The notes below the pieces were generated by a model that ran no database searches, was not told where the DNA came from, and worked only from the letters and a program-made list of their open reading frames with translations. Positions 7,284 to 13,565 of a DNA stretch of 14,800 nucleotides are shown piece after piece (position 1 is the first letter of the stretch; each line of letters begins with the position of its first letter). The position numbers and the translations under genes were made by a program. This DNA is from Sedimentisphaerales bacterium. Its GTDB lineage: Bacteria > Planctomycetota > Phycisphaerae > Sedimentisphaerales > SG8-4. The stretch lies in assembly GCA_016928975.1 (NCBI GenBank), contig JAFGJR010000245.1, forward strand, positions 1 to 14,800, read 5' to 3'.

Positions 7284-10157
7284 ATGGCGCACAGATGCAT
7301 CGGAGCTTGGCTCATCCTCACGGGCATCATCCTCTCTCCTGGACTTCTGAGCGGAGCATCGTTCTATCCTGAGCGGCTCGACGACCCGGCGGCGACCTAC
7401 CTGATGCGGAAAGACTTCCCTCTGCACGGCGACGGAATTGGGGACGACTCCGCCGCTCTACAGCAGGCCATCGACAAGGTCGCGTCCACCACCGGCGCCG
7501 GCGTCCTGTTCATCCCGAAGGGGACCTACCGCCTCACGAAGACGGTCTACGTCTGGCCTGGCGTGCGTCTGATCGGCTATGGCGACACCCGGCCGGTTCT
7601 GACTCTGGGCGAGAACACTCCCGGCTTCCGGGAAGGAGCCGGCAAGTACATGCTCTTCTTCGCCGGCGGGCGTGGCAGGACATCCGGCACGCCGCAGGAT
7701 GGCGGCGCCGGAACGTTCTACAGTGCGATGAGCAACATCGATATCGAGATCGCAGCCGGCAATCCTGCCGCCGTGGGCGTCCGCTTCCACGTGGCGCAGC
7801 ACTGCTATCTCGCGCACATGGACCTCCGCCTCGGCTCCGCCAGAGCAGGCTTAGAGGACATCGGCAACGAGGTCGAGGACCTGCACTTCCACGGCGGTCA
7901 GTACGGCATCTTCACGAAACGTTCCGCACCAGGCTGGCCCATCCTCGTGATCGACTGCACGTTCGAGGGGCAAAGCGTCGCCGCCATCAGCGATCAAGAG
8001 GCCGGCTTGACGCTCGTACGGCCCCAGTTCAGGAACGTCCCCACTGCCGTATCCCTTGTCGCCGGCCACCCCGATGAGCTCTGGATCAGTGACGCACGCT
8101 TGGAGAACGTCAGCGGGCCGGCGCTGGTTGTCAGCGATGAGCACAGCGCCCGGACACAAATCAACCTTCAGAATGTCACCTGCAAAGAAGTCCCGGTTCT
8201 CGCCGGCTTCGGCGAGAGCGGCACGACCCTCGCAGGGGTCGGACCGGCTTATGTCGTCGAGCAGTTCACTCATGGGCTTCACCTGGCCGACTTCGGCGCC
8301 GCTCGGCAGATCAAGACCACCCTGACAGCCCACGAGATGAGCCCACTGCTGGACCCAGCGCAGTCGGACATTCCTGCGCTTCCTGATCCCACGACCTGGG
8401 TCAACGTCCGAAGACTCGGCGTGGCTGGCGACGGCAAGACCGATGACACGGCGGCCCTCAAGAAGGCCATTGCAGAGCACCGAGCACTCTATCTGCCGAT
8501 GGGCTGGTATTGCGTCAGCGACACGCTGACGCTGAGGGCCGATACCGTGCTGATCGGCCTCAACCCGTCCGCCACGGTGATCAACCTGCCGGAAAAGACA
8601 GCCGCATTTCAAGGGCCGGGCGAGCCCATGCCGGTCATCGCGACCCCCAAAGGCGGTGCCAACATCGTCACAGGCATCGGCGTCTACACCGGTGCAATCA
8701 ATCCCCGCGCCGTCGGCGTGAAATGGATGGCTGGAGCGAACTCGATGATGAACGATGTCCGCCTGCATGGCGGTCACGGCACGCGAGTCCCCGGCGAGCG
8801 AGGCGGCTTCGGGCGGCTGGGCAATCGCCAGGCGTGGAACAGCCAGTACGCGAGCCTCTGGGTCACCGACGGCGGCGGCGGGACCTTCAAGGACATCTGG
8901 ACGCCCAGCCCCTATGCGCAGTCCGGCATGACCATCTCGGACACCTCCACGAGCGGCCGGGTGTACGCGATGTCCCTCGAACACCACGTCGCCAACGAAA
9001 TGATCCTTCGCAATGCCCACAACTGGCGATTCTACGCCGTGCAATTCGAGGAGGAACGCGAGGAAGGCCCGAAAGCCTTGCCCCTGGAGATCGACCGCTG
9101 CAGTGACCTCCAGTTCGCCAACACCTGGTTCTACCGCGTGATCAGTTGCTTCGTGCCGTTTCCGTACGCGACGAAGGTCAGCGATTCCCGCGACATCCGC
9201 TTCCGGAATCTCCACTGCTACAGCAACAGCAAAGTCTCCTTCGACAGCACGATCTTCGACGCGACGGCCAACGCCGAAGTCCGCGACAACGAGTACGCCC
9301 TGCTGGATATCACCGGCGGTCCACGTCCCTCACGACCGCCATCAGGCGCGAAGGTCGAGAAACTCGCTGACGGCTTCCTGAACATCGCCGGTACGGCGGC
9401 AGACGCCAAAGGCAACGTCTACTTCGCCGATGCTCGCGAGAACCGGATCTACCGCTGGTCGCAGGAGAGGCGTAAGGTTGAACGTGTCCGTGACATCCCA
9501 CAGCAGCCTACTCAACTGGCTTTCGACAAGGCGGGGAACCTGCTGGTCGTCTGCTACACCGGCAACGGCACGGTGCTGGCGTTTCGCCCGGATGTCAACG
9601 ACAGCCAGATCGTGACTCTGACTCCACAACCCGCCGCACCACACCCCGGCATGACCGCAGTCCTTCCGGTCAATCGTTGGATGGGCGACGACCAGTTCAC
9701 GCAGGACTCGACCACGCCCAAGCCATTCCACTACATCTCGCCCGACGGCACGATCTTCATCCCCGCCGGCAAGGACTTCACCACCGGCGCCACAATGTGG
9801 GGCACGAAGATGGCCGACGTATTACGAGCGTTCAGACTGGCCCCCGCCACCCCGGGGCAACCCTTCTACGTCACCAACGAAGCCGAGCTCAAGACGTGGT
9901 CGTTCCAAGTGGCCGATGACGGCACCCTCTCCAACCCCAAGCTCTTCGTCAACGAAGGTGGCGAATGCGTCGCAACTGATGACCAGGGCAACGTCTACCT
10001 CGCCGCCGGCCAGATCCGCGTCTTCGACCCCTCCGGCAAGCAGATCGACACCATTGAAGTCCCCCAGCGCCCGACGAGCCTGGTCTTCGGCGGCCCCGAC
10101 CACAAAACCCTCTTCATCGCCGCCCGCTCCGCCCTCTACAGCGTCCAGACCCGCTGA
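7284..10157 (+). CDS. Secreted tandem pectate-lyase/GH55-like beta-helix protein with C-terminal beta-propeller
   Basis: A signal peptide (AWLILTGIILSPGLLSGA, then SFYPERL) precedes two homologous right-handed beta-helix modules of the pectate_lyase_3 / GH28-GH55-like superfamily. Module 1 starts near residue 45 (HGDGIGDDSAALQQAIDKV, GVLFIPKGTYRL, WPGVRLIGYGD). Module 2 starts near residue 375 (GVAGDGKTDDTAALKKAI, ALYLPMGWYCVSDTL, ADTVLIGLNP). Paired modules of this kind occur in exo-beta-1,3-glucanases of family GH55, but substrate and catalytic acid cannot be assigned by eye. From about residue 690 the protein continues as an SMP-30/gluconolactonase or NHL-type propeller (AADAKGNVYFADARENRIYR, LAFDKAGNLLVVCY, ATDDQGNVYLAAGQIRVFD). 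Start: good AAGGGA ribosome site 6 bases upstream. Likely role: extracellular or periplasmic polysaccharide binding or breakdown. The fold calls are firm, the substrate unknown. Confidence 0.85.
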   Translation: MAHRCIGAWLILTGIILSPGLLSGASFYPERLDDPAATYLMRKDFPLHGDGIGDDSAALQQAIDKVASTTGAGVLFIPKGTYRLTKTVYVWPGVRLIGYGDTRPVLTLGENTPGFREGAGKYMLFFAGGRGRTSGTPQDGGAGTFYSAMSNIDIEIAAGNPAAVGVRFHVAQHCYLAHMDLRLGSARAGLEDIGNEVEDLHFHGGQYGIFTKRSAPGWPILVIDCTFEGQSVAAISDQEAGLTLVRPQFRNVPTAVSLVAGHPDELWISDARLENVSGPALVVSDEHSARTQINLQNVTCKEVPVLAGFGESGTTLAGVGPAYVVEQFTHGLHLADFGAARQIKTTLTAHEMSPLLDPAQSDIPALPDPTTWVNVRRLGVAGDGKTDDTAALKKAIAEHRALYLPMGWYCVSDTLTLRADTVLIGLNPSATVINLPEKTAAFQGPGEPMPVIATPKGGANIVTGIGVYTGAINPRAVGVKWMAGANSMMNDVRLHGGHGTRVPGERGGFGRLGNRQAWNSQYASLWVTDGGGGTFKDIWTPSPYAQSGMTISDTSTSGRVYAMSLEHHVANEMILRNAHNWRFYAVQFEEEREEGPKALPLEIDRCSDLQFANTWFYRVISCFVPFPYATKVSDSRDIRFRNLHCYSNSKVSFDSTIFDATANAEVRDNEYALLDITGGPRPSRPPSGAKVEKLADGFLNIAGTAADAKGNVYFADARENRIYRWSQERRKVERVRDIPQQPTQLAFDKAGNLLVVCYTGNGTVLAFRPDVNDSQIVTLTPQPAAPHPGMTAVLPVNRWMGDDQFTQDSTTPKPFHYISPDGTIFIPAGKDFTTGATMWGTKMADVLRAFRLAPATPGQPFYVTNEAELKTWSFQVADDGTLSNPKLFVNEGGECVATDDQGNVYLAAGQIRVFDPSGKQIDTIEVPQRPTSLVFGGPDHKTLFIAARSALYSVQTR

Positions 10158-10180
10158 AGACAAGTAGCTGTAAGCTCGCA

Positions 10181-10209
10181 TTGCCCTATCTGCGGCATTC
10201 TGGTACAAT
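10181..10209 (+). promoter_or_regulatory. Extended -10 promoter for the PIN toxin module
   Basis: TTGCCC (10181-10186), a 17-bp spacer and TACAAT (10204-10209), with a TGG extended -10 element directly before the -10 box. Transcription would start near 10216, about 70 bases before the ATG at 10285. Confidence 0.7.
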
Positions 10210-10267
10210 AGGATCGTCTGGTCCAAGGTAGATGAGCAGAATGCGGATGTGGCCGTTTTGCGGCATT
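10191..10267. repeat. Cluster of GCATT/AATGC half-sites, candidate toxin-antitoxin operator
   Basis: TGCGGCATT occurs at 10191-10199 and again at 10259-10267. Between them, CAGAATGC (10237-10244) is the exact reverse complement of GCATTCTG (10195-10202). The first half-site overlaps the spacer of the promoter, so binding there would control transcription. Operator function is inferred from position and from the usual autoregulation of such modules. Confidence 0.45.
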
Positions 10268-10284
10268 AGGAACCGAGCCAAGCA

Positions 10285-10767
10285 ATGAAGAAGCTGCGTA
10301 TATATGTAGATACGTCAGTGATCGGCGGCTGCTTCGACCCTGAGTTCGAATTCTGGTCCAACGGGCTCATGAGGGATTTCCAGGACGGAAGATTCATCGC
10401 AGTGCTCTCGGACATCACAGCAACGGAAGTTGAGCCCGCCCCAGAAGCTGTGAGGAAGCTCCACACAGAGCTTCTCTCCATCGCAGAGGTACTACCGATC
10501 ACAGAGGAGGCAGTCGCCGTCTTGGCCAGTTATGAGAATCACGCTGTGCTGAGCCCCCGTTTCCGCAACGATATGCTCCACATTGCCCTGGCCACCGTCG
10601 CCGAGGTCGATGTCCTGGTGAGCTGGAACTTCCGCCACATCGTTCGGTTGGACAAGATGCAACAATTCAATGGGATCAACCTTGAGCTCGGTTACAGGGC
10701 CCTTGCGATCTATTCGCCGCGAGAGGTGACGACGTATGGCAGAGAAGACTCAAATCAAAGCCGTTGA
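10285..10767 (+). CDS. PIN-domain toxin (VapC-like ribonuclease)
   Basis: The 160-residue protein has the PIN acidic layout. D9 lies in YVDTSVIGG, E48 in TATEVE, and D96 in RNDMLHIALA, followed by VDVLVSWNFRHIV with N115, the usual last-motif Asn. PIN toxins are metal-dependent RNA nucleases held inactive by a partner antitoxin. Length is somewhat above a typical ~130-150-residue VapC. The start at 10285 gives the expected short beta-1 strand (KKLRIYVDTS); the ribosome site is weak. Its 3' end overlaps the following 61-codon gene by 32 bases, so the order is toxin first, small partner second. That is opposite to most vapBC operons, but this arrangement is known for some PIN families. Cytoplasmic. 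Good confidence in the fold, RNA target unknown. Confidence 0.85.
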   Translation: MKKLRIYVDTSVIGGCFDPEFEFWSNGLMRDFQDGRFIAVLSDITATEVEPAPEAVRKLHTELLSIAEVLPITEEAVAVLASYENHAVLSPRFRNDMLHIALATVAEVDVLVSWNFRHIVRLDKMQQFNGINLELGYRALAIYSPREVTTYGREDSNQSR

Positions 10768-10921
10768 AATGGTGAGACGCATACGCGATGAGCAATCGCA
10801 ATTGCTTGAAGGCAAGTCCCCGGCGGAGATCATCGCCTTCTTCCGGAAAGCCGGAGAGGCCGCACGCCGTGAAGCGAGGAGAAGACGAGCGGCTCCAGGT
10901 CGCTTGCGACGGCAAGCGTAA
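10736..10921 (+). CDS. Small downstream partner of the PIN toxin (putative antitoxin)
   Basis: The 61-residue protein carries KAVEMVRRIRDEQSQLLEGK followed by SPAEIIAFFRKAGEAARREA. This resembles the short helical proteins found right after PIN genes in cyanobacteria and planctomycetes (VRxIRDE...L.GKS.EE.I.F pattern, from memory). GAGAGG (10721-10726) sits 9 bases before the ATG, inside the toxin reading frame, so translation is probably coupled. The C-terminal half is Arg/Ala-rich (RREARRRRAAPGRLRRQA), more basic than usual for this type. No DNA-binding domain is evident, which raises the question of what reads the upstream repeats. Function as antitoxin is inferred from position and pattern. 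Confidence 0.7.
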   Translation: MAEKTQIKAVEMVRRIRDEQSQLLEGKSPAEIIAFFRKAGEAARREARRRRAAPGRLRRQA

Positions 10922-10953
10922 CGCACGAAATACTCTCGTCTCTTCTGCGCTTA

Positions 10954-10982
10954 TTGCTTTGCCCGACACGGGGTGCTATCCT
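10954..10982 (+). promoter_or_regulatory. Possible extended -10 promoter before the nuclease gene
   Basis: TTGCTT (10954-10959), 17-bp spacer, TATCCT (10977-10982), with TGC just before the -10 box as an extended element. The start of transcription would fall at about 10989-10990, either on the GTG of a 46-codon ORF or as the origin of a ~157-base leader for the nuclease gene. A 7-bp hairpin (CACGGGG 10967-10973 with CCCCGTG 10986-10992) covers the same place. Confidence 0.4.
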
Positions 10983-10989
10983 CATCCCC

Positions 10990-11130
10990 GTGAGCGAAGT
11001 CCGGGAGTTTCCGGGCCACGAGGACATGGCTATGATCGTAGCGACGCTCTTCCCGCAGGCGTTCTATGCCGCACTTGACACGGCGTTCAGGGAGTCACGC
11101 CGAGCCACATACACAATGTTTGGCACGTGA
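10990..11130 (+). CDS. Possible small ORF of 46 codons, unknown
   Basis: From GTG 10990 to TGA 11128-11130 the frame reads VSEVREFPGHEDMAMIVATL, continues with FPQAFYAALDTAFRESRRAT, and ends YTMFGT. The sequence looks protein-like (helical, mixed charge), but there is no ribosome site and I recognise no family. It would be leaderless if the promoter at 10954-10982 is real. It ends 15 bases before the nuclease gene. It may equally be a leader region or the remnant of a longer gene. Confidence 0.25.
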   Translation: MSEVREFPGHEDMAMIVATLFPQAFYAALDTAFRESRRATYTMFGT

Positions 11131-11145
11131 AAAGGGAGACACACC

Positions 11146-12240
11146 ATGTCTATTCGAACCACTCTCTGGAGAGTCGGCCCGCAGCCCCAGCCACTGTTCG
11201 AGTCCTCGCTCGATAACGAACGTCTGCTGGAGGACATGATTGCCACGGCGCCGGGTATGCTCTCGGATGAATGGATGCTCATCGGTCGACAGGTGGAAAC
11301 GGGTTTCGGCGGGCGCATTGACCTCCTTGCCATCGCACCCGACGGCTCGCTGGTGCTCATCGAGTTGAAACGCGACTGCACCCCGCGCGAGGTAGTGGCG
11401 CAGGCTTTGGATTACGCCTCCTGGGTGGACAAACTCCACGCCGAGCACATCGCCGACGTCTATGGCCGCTTCGCTCCGGGCAGGAGTCTGGCCGAGGACT
11501 TCCGTCAACACTTCGGGCATGCACTCGACGAGGATGGACTCAACCAGAATCATCAGATCATCATTGTGGCCGCTTCGCTCGACGCGAGTACTGAGCGCAT
11601 CGTCGCCTACTTGAGCGAGCGGGACATCCCGATCAACGTGCTGTGCTTTCAGGTCTTCGCCAATGGGGACGAGCAACTGCTCAGTCGCACCTGGCTGCGT
11701 GACCCGGCGTGCACCCAGATCAGCGCTGCTGCGACACCCGACATCCCGAACGAGCCGTGGAACGGCGAGTTCTACTGCTCTTACGGCGTCGGCGAAAGCC
11801 GGTCATGGGACGATGCAGTGGAGTTAGGGTTCATCTCGGGCGGTGGTGGTGCGTGGTATAGCAAGACGCTGCAACTCCTGGGCCCCGGCGACCGCGTGTG
11901 GGTGAAGGTGCCAGGTTCCGGGTTCGTTGGCGTCGGACGCGTGACTGGGTACTCGCAGCCCGCGTCGACCTTCAAGGTAAACACACCCCAGGGCGAACTC
12001 CCCGTGCTTGATGCGGCTAAGCGCGGCACCTATCACCGTCAATTTCTCGACGACCCCGAACGTTGTGAGTACTTTGTGCCCGTCCAATGGCTACAGACCG
12101 TGCCGTTAGAGAATGCCATACAGGAGATCGGTTTGTTTGGCAGCCAAAACACCGTCTGCAAACCCACCACCCCCAAATGGCGATCCACGGTCGAGCGGTT
12201 AAAGGAGAAGTTCCCGAACTCTGATCAAGAGGCCACCTGA
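11146..12240 (+). CDS. PD-(D/E)XK (NucS/DUF91-like) nuclease with C-terminal EVE/PUA-like domain
   Basis: Residues about 20-180 carry the PD-(D/E)XK layout seen in NucS/DUF91-type endonucleases: E29 in an N-terminal helix, GGRIDLLAI with D59, VLIELKR with E73 and K75, and Q86-x3-Y90 as the RecB-like helix motif. From about residue 207 a different domain begins (GEFYCSYGVGESRSWDDAVE, then LGFISGGG, GPGDRVWVKVPG and GFVGVGRVTG). It resembles EVE/PUA-type modules that read modified bases in nucleic acids. Such a fusion fits a modification-dependent restriction or defence nuclease; the modification specificity is inference. Start: AAAGGGAG is 9-11 bases upstream of ATG 11146, a strong ribosome site. 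It lies between two toxin-antitoxin modules and is transcribed the same way, ending just before a hairpin at 12250. Confidence 0.8.
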   Translation: MSIRTTLWRVGPQPQPLFESSLDNERLLEDMIATAPGMLSDEWMLIGRQVETGFGGRIDLLAIAPDGSLVLIELKRDCTPREVVAQALDYASWVDKLHAEHIADVYGRFAPGRSLAEDFRQHFGHALDEDGLNQNHQIIIVAASLDASTERIVAYLSERDIPINVLCFQVFANGDEQLLSRTWLRDPACTQISAAATPDIPNEPWNGEFYCSYGVGESRSWDDAVELGFISGGGGAWYSKTLQLLGPGDRVWVKVPGSGFVGVGRVTGYSQPASTFKVNTPQGELPVLDAAKRGTYHRQFLDDPERCEYFVPVQWLQTVPLENAIQEIGLFGSQNTVCKPTTPKWRSTVERLKEKFPNSDQEAT

Positions 12241-12249
12241 CATTGGTCG

Positions 12250-12294
12250 AGAGGGACGGTTCGAAAGCGGGTCTCGCTCGCTTCGCGTCCCTCT
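12250..12294 (+). terminator. Hairpin after the nuclease gene, likely terminator
   Basis: AGAGGGACG (12250-12258) pairs exactly with CGTCCCTCT (12286-12294). An inner stem adds CGAA-A-GCG (12262-12269) with CGCTTCG (12279-12285), one A bulged. Only GTTTG follows, so the T-tract is poor. Placed 10 bases after the nuclease stop and 40 before the next start. Confidence 0.5.
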
Positions 12295-12333
12295 GTTTGA
12301 ACAGTGGGCGTGCATTGGAGAAATGAGGACGAT

Positions 12334-12705
12334 ATGGGCAAAGCCAAGAAGAACGCTGAGCGTGAACGTCGGATCGAGATGGAAATCATTGTCGATGCCA
12401 ATGGTCCAGAAGAACAGGCCATGGGGTGGTACTACTACCTTGAAGAGAAGCTGCAATTCCCCTTCACCGCCACATGTGTCGCCGAGAGGGCTGTCTCGCC
12501 TTTGCACAAAGGTGATGAAGTCGAGATTCTGGGCATGGCTCCCGAAAAGGAATGTCAACACGAGATGTTTGTCATGATGCGATGGGAGAGGCGAGGCCTT
12601 GCGGTTCCTCTTTCGCAAGTGAAGCCAATCGCGAAGACGGACGAAGACACCAGAGAGGCCGTGGCGGACTGGCTTTACTGGGTGGACCAGGGATACAGGC
12701 TGTGA
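12334..12705 (+). CDS. CcbP-family (calcium-binding protein) homologue
   Basis: The 123-residue acidic protein matches, as I recall it, the CcbP family first described as a small calcium-binding protein in Anabaena. It has a charged N-terminal helix (AERERRIEMEIIVDA), a conserved block EQAMGWYYYLEEKLQFPF at about 27-44, then SPLHKGDEVEILGM, MFVMMRWERRGLAVPLSQ, and EAVADWLYWVDQGYRL at the end. Outside cyanobacteria its role is not established, though it is common near toxin-antitoxin genes and phage-like regions. Start: ATG 12334 has GAGG at 12325-12328, five bases away; the in-frame GTG at 12304 lies within ten bases of the upstream hairpin and lacks a ribosome site. No own promoter is obvious. 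Cytoplasmic. Confidence 0.75.
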   Translation: MGKAKKNAERERRIEMEIIVDANGPEEQAMGWYYYLEEKLQFPFTATCVAERAVSPLHKGDEVEILGMAPEKECQHEMFVMMRWERRGLAVPLSQVKPIAKTDEDTREAVADWLYWVDQGYRL

Positions 12706-12748
12706 GTAGTATGCTCAATGATCCGAAAGATTGAGGCGCGATTTTGAG

Positions 12749-12777
12749 TTGACACGGCGGCCCGATTGTCTTACATT
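12749..12777 (+). promoter_or_regulatory. Sigma-70-type promoter for the RHH/PIN module
   Basis: TTGACA (12749-12754), 17-bp spacer, TACATT (12772-12777). Transcription should begin near 12784, at or directly before the ATG at 12785, so the antitoxin message is almost or fully leaderless. Confidence 0.72.
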
Positions 12778-12786
12778 GTATTACAT
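12771..12786. promoter_or_regulatory. Candidate RHH operator over -10 box and start
   Basis: TTACAT occurs at 12771-12776 and 12781-12786, exactly one helical turn (10 bp) apart. TGTA-T-TACA (12777-12785) is a perfect palindrome spanning the predicted transcription start. Ribbon-helix-helix antitoxins commonly bind short repeated or palindromic sites in their own promoter; binding here is inferred. Confidence 0.5.
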
Positions 12787-13006
12787 GAAAACGAGCACGC
12801 TGACAATTCGGCTGGACAAAGACCTCGACGACCTGTTGACGAAAGCGAGCCGCCGGTCGGGAAGGAACCGAAGCGAGATCGCGCGAGAGGCCCTGCGCCG
12901 CCAGCTTCGCATCAGCCAGTTTGACGCATTGCGTCAGAGAATGATGCCCTTTGCAGAGGCTCGCGGTTACCTGACGGACGAGGACGTGTTCGACGAGATA
13001 TCATGA
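12785..13006 (+). CDS. Ribbon-helix-helix antitoxin (CopG/VapB-like)
   Basis: The 73-residue protein has the RHH pattern. The N-terminal strand is STLTIRLDKDLDDLL (residues 4-18), followed by helix TKASRRSGRNRSEIAREALR with the G-R-N-R-S-E turn typical of the family. A C-terminal tail (FAEARGYLTDEDVFDEIS) presumably wraps the toxin. It should bind its promoter DNA as a dimer and neutralise the adjacent PIN toxin. The ATG at 12785 is chosen because it begins the domain and lies directly after the promoter; a longer frame starting at TTG 12731 would begin upstream of the promoter. No ribosome site fits. Its stop overlaps the toxin start by four bases (ATGA), so the two are translationally coupled. 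Confidence 0.88.
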   Translation: MKTSTLTIRLDKDLDDLLTKASRRSGRNRSEIAREALRRQLRISQFDALRQRMMPFAEARGYLTDEDVFDEIS

Positions 13007-13452
13007 AGGTCTTTCTGGATACGAACGTTCTCGCCAGTGCAGCGGCGACTCGCGGGCTCTGTGCGGACGTTCTGCGCGAGGTTCTGGCCTCACATGAGCT
13101 TTTCCTGTCCGAGCAGGTGCTGAGCGAGCTGGCCCGTGCTTTGAGGTCCAAGTTTGGGATCGGTCAGGACCTGATCGACGACTTCATCCGGCTCTTGCGG
13201 CAGGACAGTATGTCAGCGGAATCTCCCGATGTTCCAAGAGTCGTCCTGCGAGACAAGGACGACCTGCGCATCCTGAGAGCAGCGGCTGCCGCTGGAGTAC
13301 AGGTGCTCGTAACCGGCGACAAAGAGCTTCTGGCTTTGGGCCACTTTGAGGATTTGGAGATTCTCTCGCCCCGGCAATTCTGGGAGAAGTTGAAGACCCA
13401 ACAACGACGCCGTGCCGGACGCGGCAAGTCGCGTCGGCGACGACCCGGCTGA
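13003..13452 (+). CDS. PIN-domain toxin of the RHH/PIN module
   Basis: The 149-residue protein has PIN acidic residues in order: D6 in VFLDTNVLASA, E42 in VLSELARALR, D87 in RDKDDLRILRAA, and D106 in VTGDKELLAL. The end LSPRQFWEKL is typical of PIN toxins of the TIGR00305/PIN_3 type. After it comes an extra Arg-rich tail of about 19 residues (KTQQRRRAGRGKSRRRRPG) not expected in the family. It might help RNA binding, or reflect a shifted stop. Role: metal-dependent RNase restrained by the RHH protein encoded just upstream, with which it overlaps by four bases. The ribosome site is weak, in line with coupled translation. Firm family call, target unknown. Confidence 0.88.
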   Translation: MKVFLDTNVLASAAATRGLCADVLREVLASHELFLSEQVLSELARALRSKFGIGQDLIDDFIRLLRQDSMSAESPDVPRVVLRDKDDLRILRAAAAAGVQVLVTGDKELLALGHFEDLEILSPRQFWEKLKTQQRRRAGRGKSRRRRPG

Positions 13453-13504
13453 GTTCACGAAGCGGTATGTTGAGGAACCGTTCGTGCAGAAAGATGTTTT
13501 CATG

Positions 13505-13533
13505 TTGCCATTTGGCATCGTTGGTGCTATCAT
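13505..13533 (+). promoter_or_regulatory. Extended -10 promoter for the Phd/ParE module
   Basis: TTGCCA (13505-13510), 17-bp spacer, TATCAT (13528-13533), with TGC immediately before the -10 box. The start would be near 13540, leaving a ~20-base leader that holds AGGAG at 13546-13550, 9 bases before the ATG at 13560. Confidence 0.72.
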
Positions 13534-13565
13534 TGGTGATGGTATAGGAGATATTACCAATGATA
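13528..13565. promoter_or_regulatory. 10-bp inverted repeat covering -10 box and Phd start codon
   Basis: TATCATTGGT (13528-13537) and ACCAATGATA (13556-13565) are perfect reverse complements with an 18-bp gap. The left arm is the -10 box, the right arm contains the start ATG. TTGGTG also recurs at 13521 and 13533. It is the natural candidate for the Phd/ParE operator. In a read-through RNA the arms can pair for 14 bp (with G-U pairs) around a loop carrying AGGAG. Confidence 0.6.

Noticed and set aside
7851..9215. 454-codon minus-strand open frame
   Set aside because: Shadow of the double beta-helix gene, which has signal peptide, ribosome site, promoter and domain matches on the + strand.
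12304..12333. Upstream GTG start for the CcbP-family gene
   Set aside because: No ribosome site, and the family-like sequence begins after the ATG at 12334, which has GAGG upstream.
13521..13548. TTGGTG-16-TATAGG as promoter for the Phd gene
   Set aside because: Its -10 box would overlap the AGGAG ribosome site and leave almost no leader; TTGCCA-17-TATCAT just upstream is a better match.
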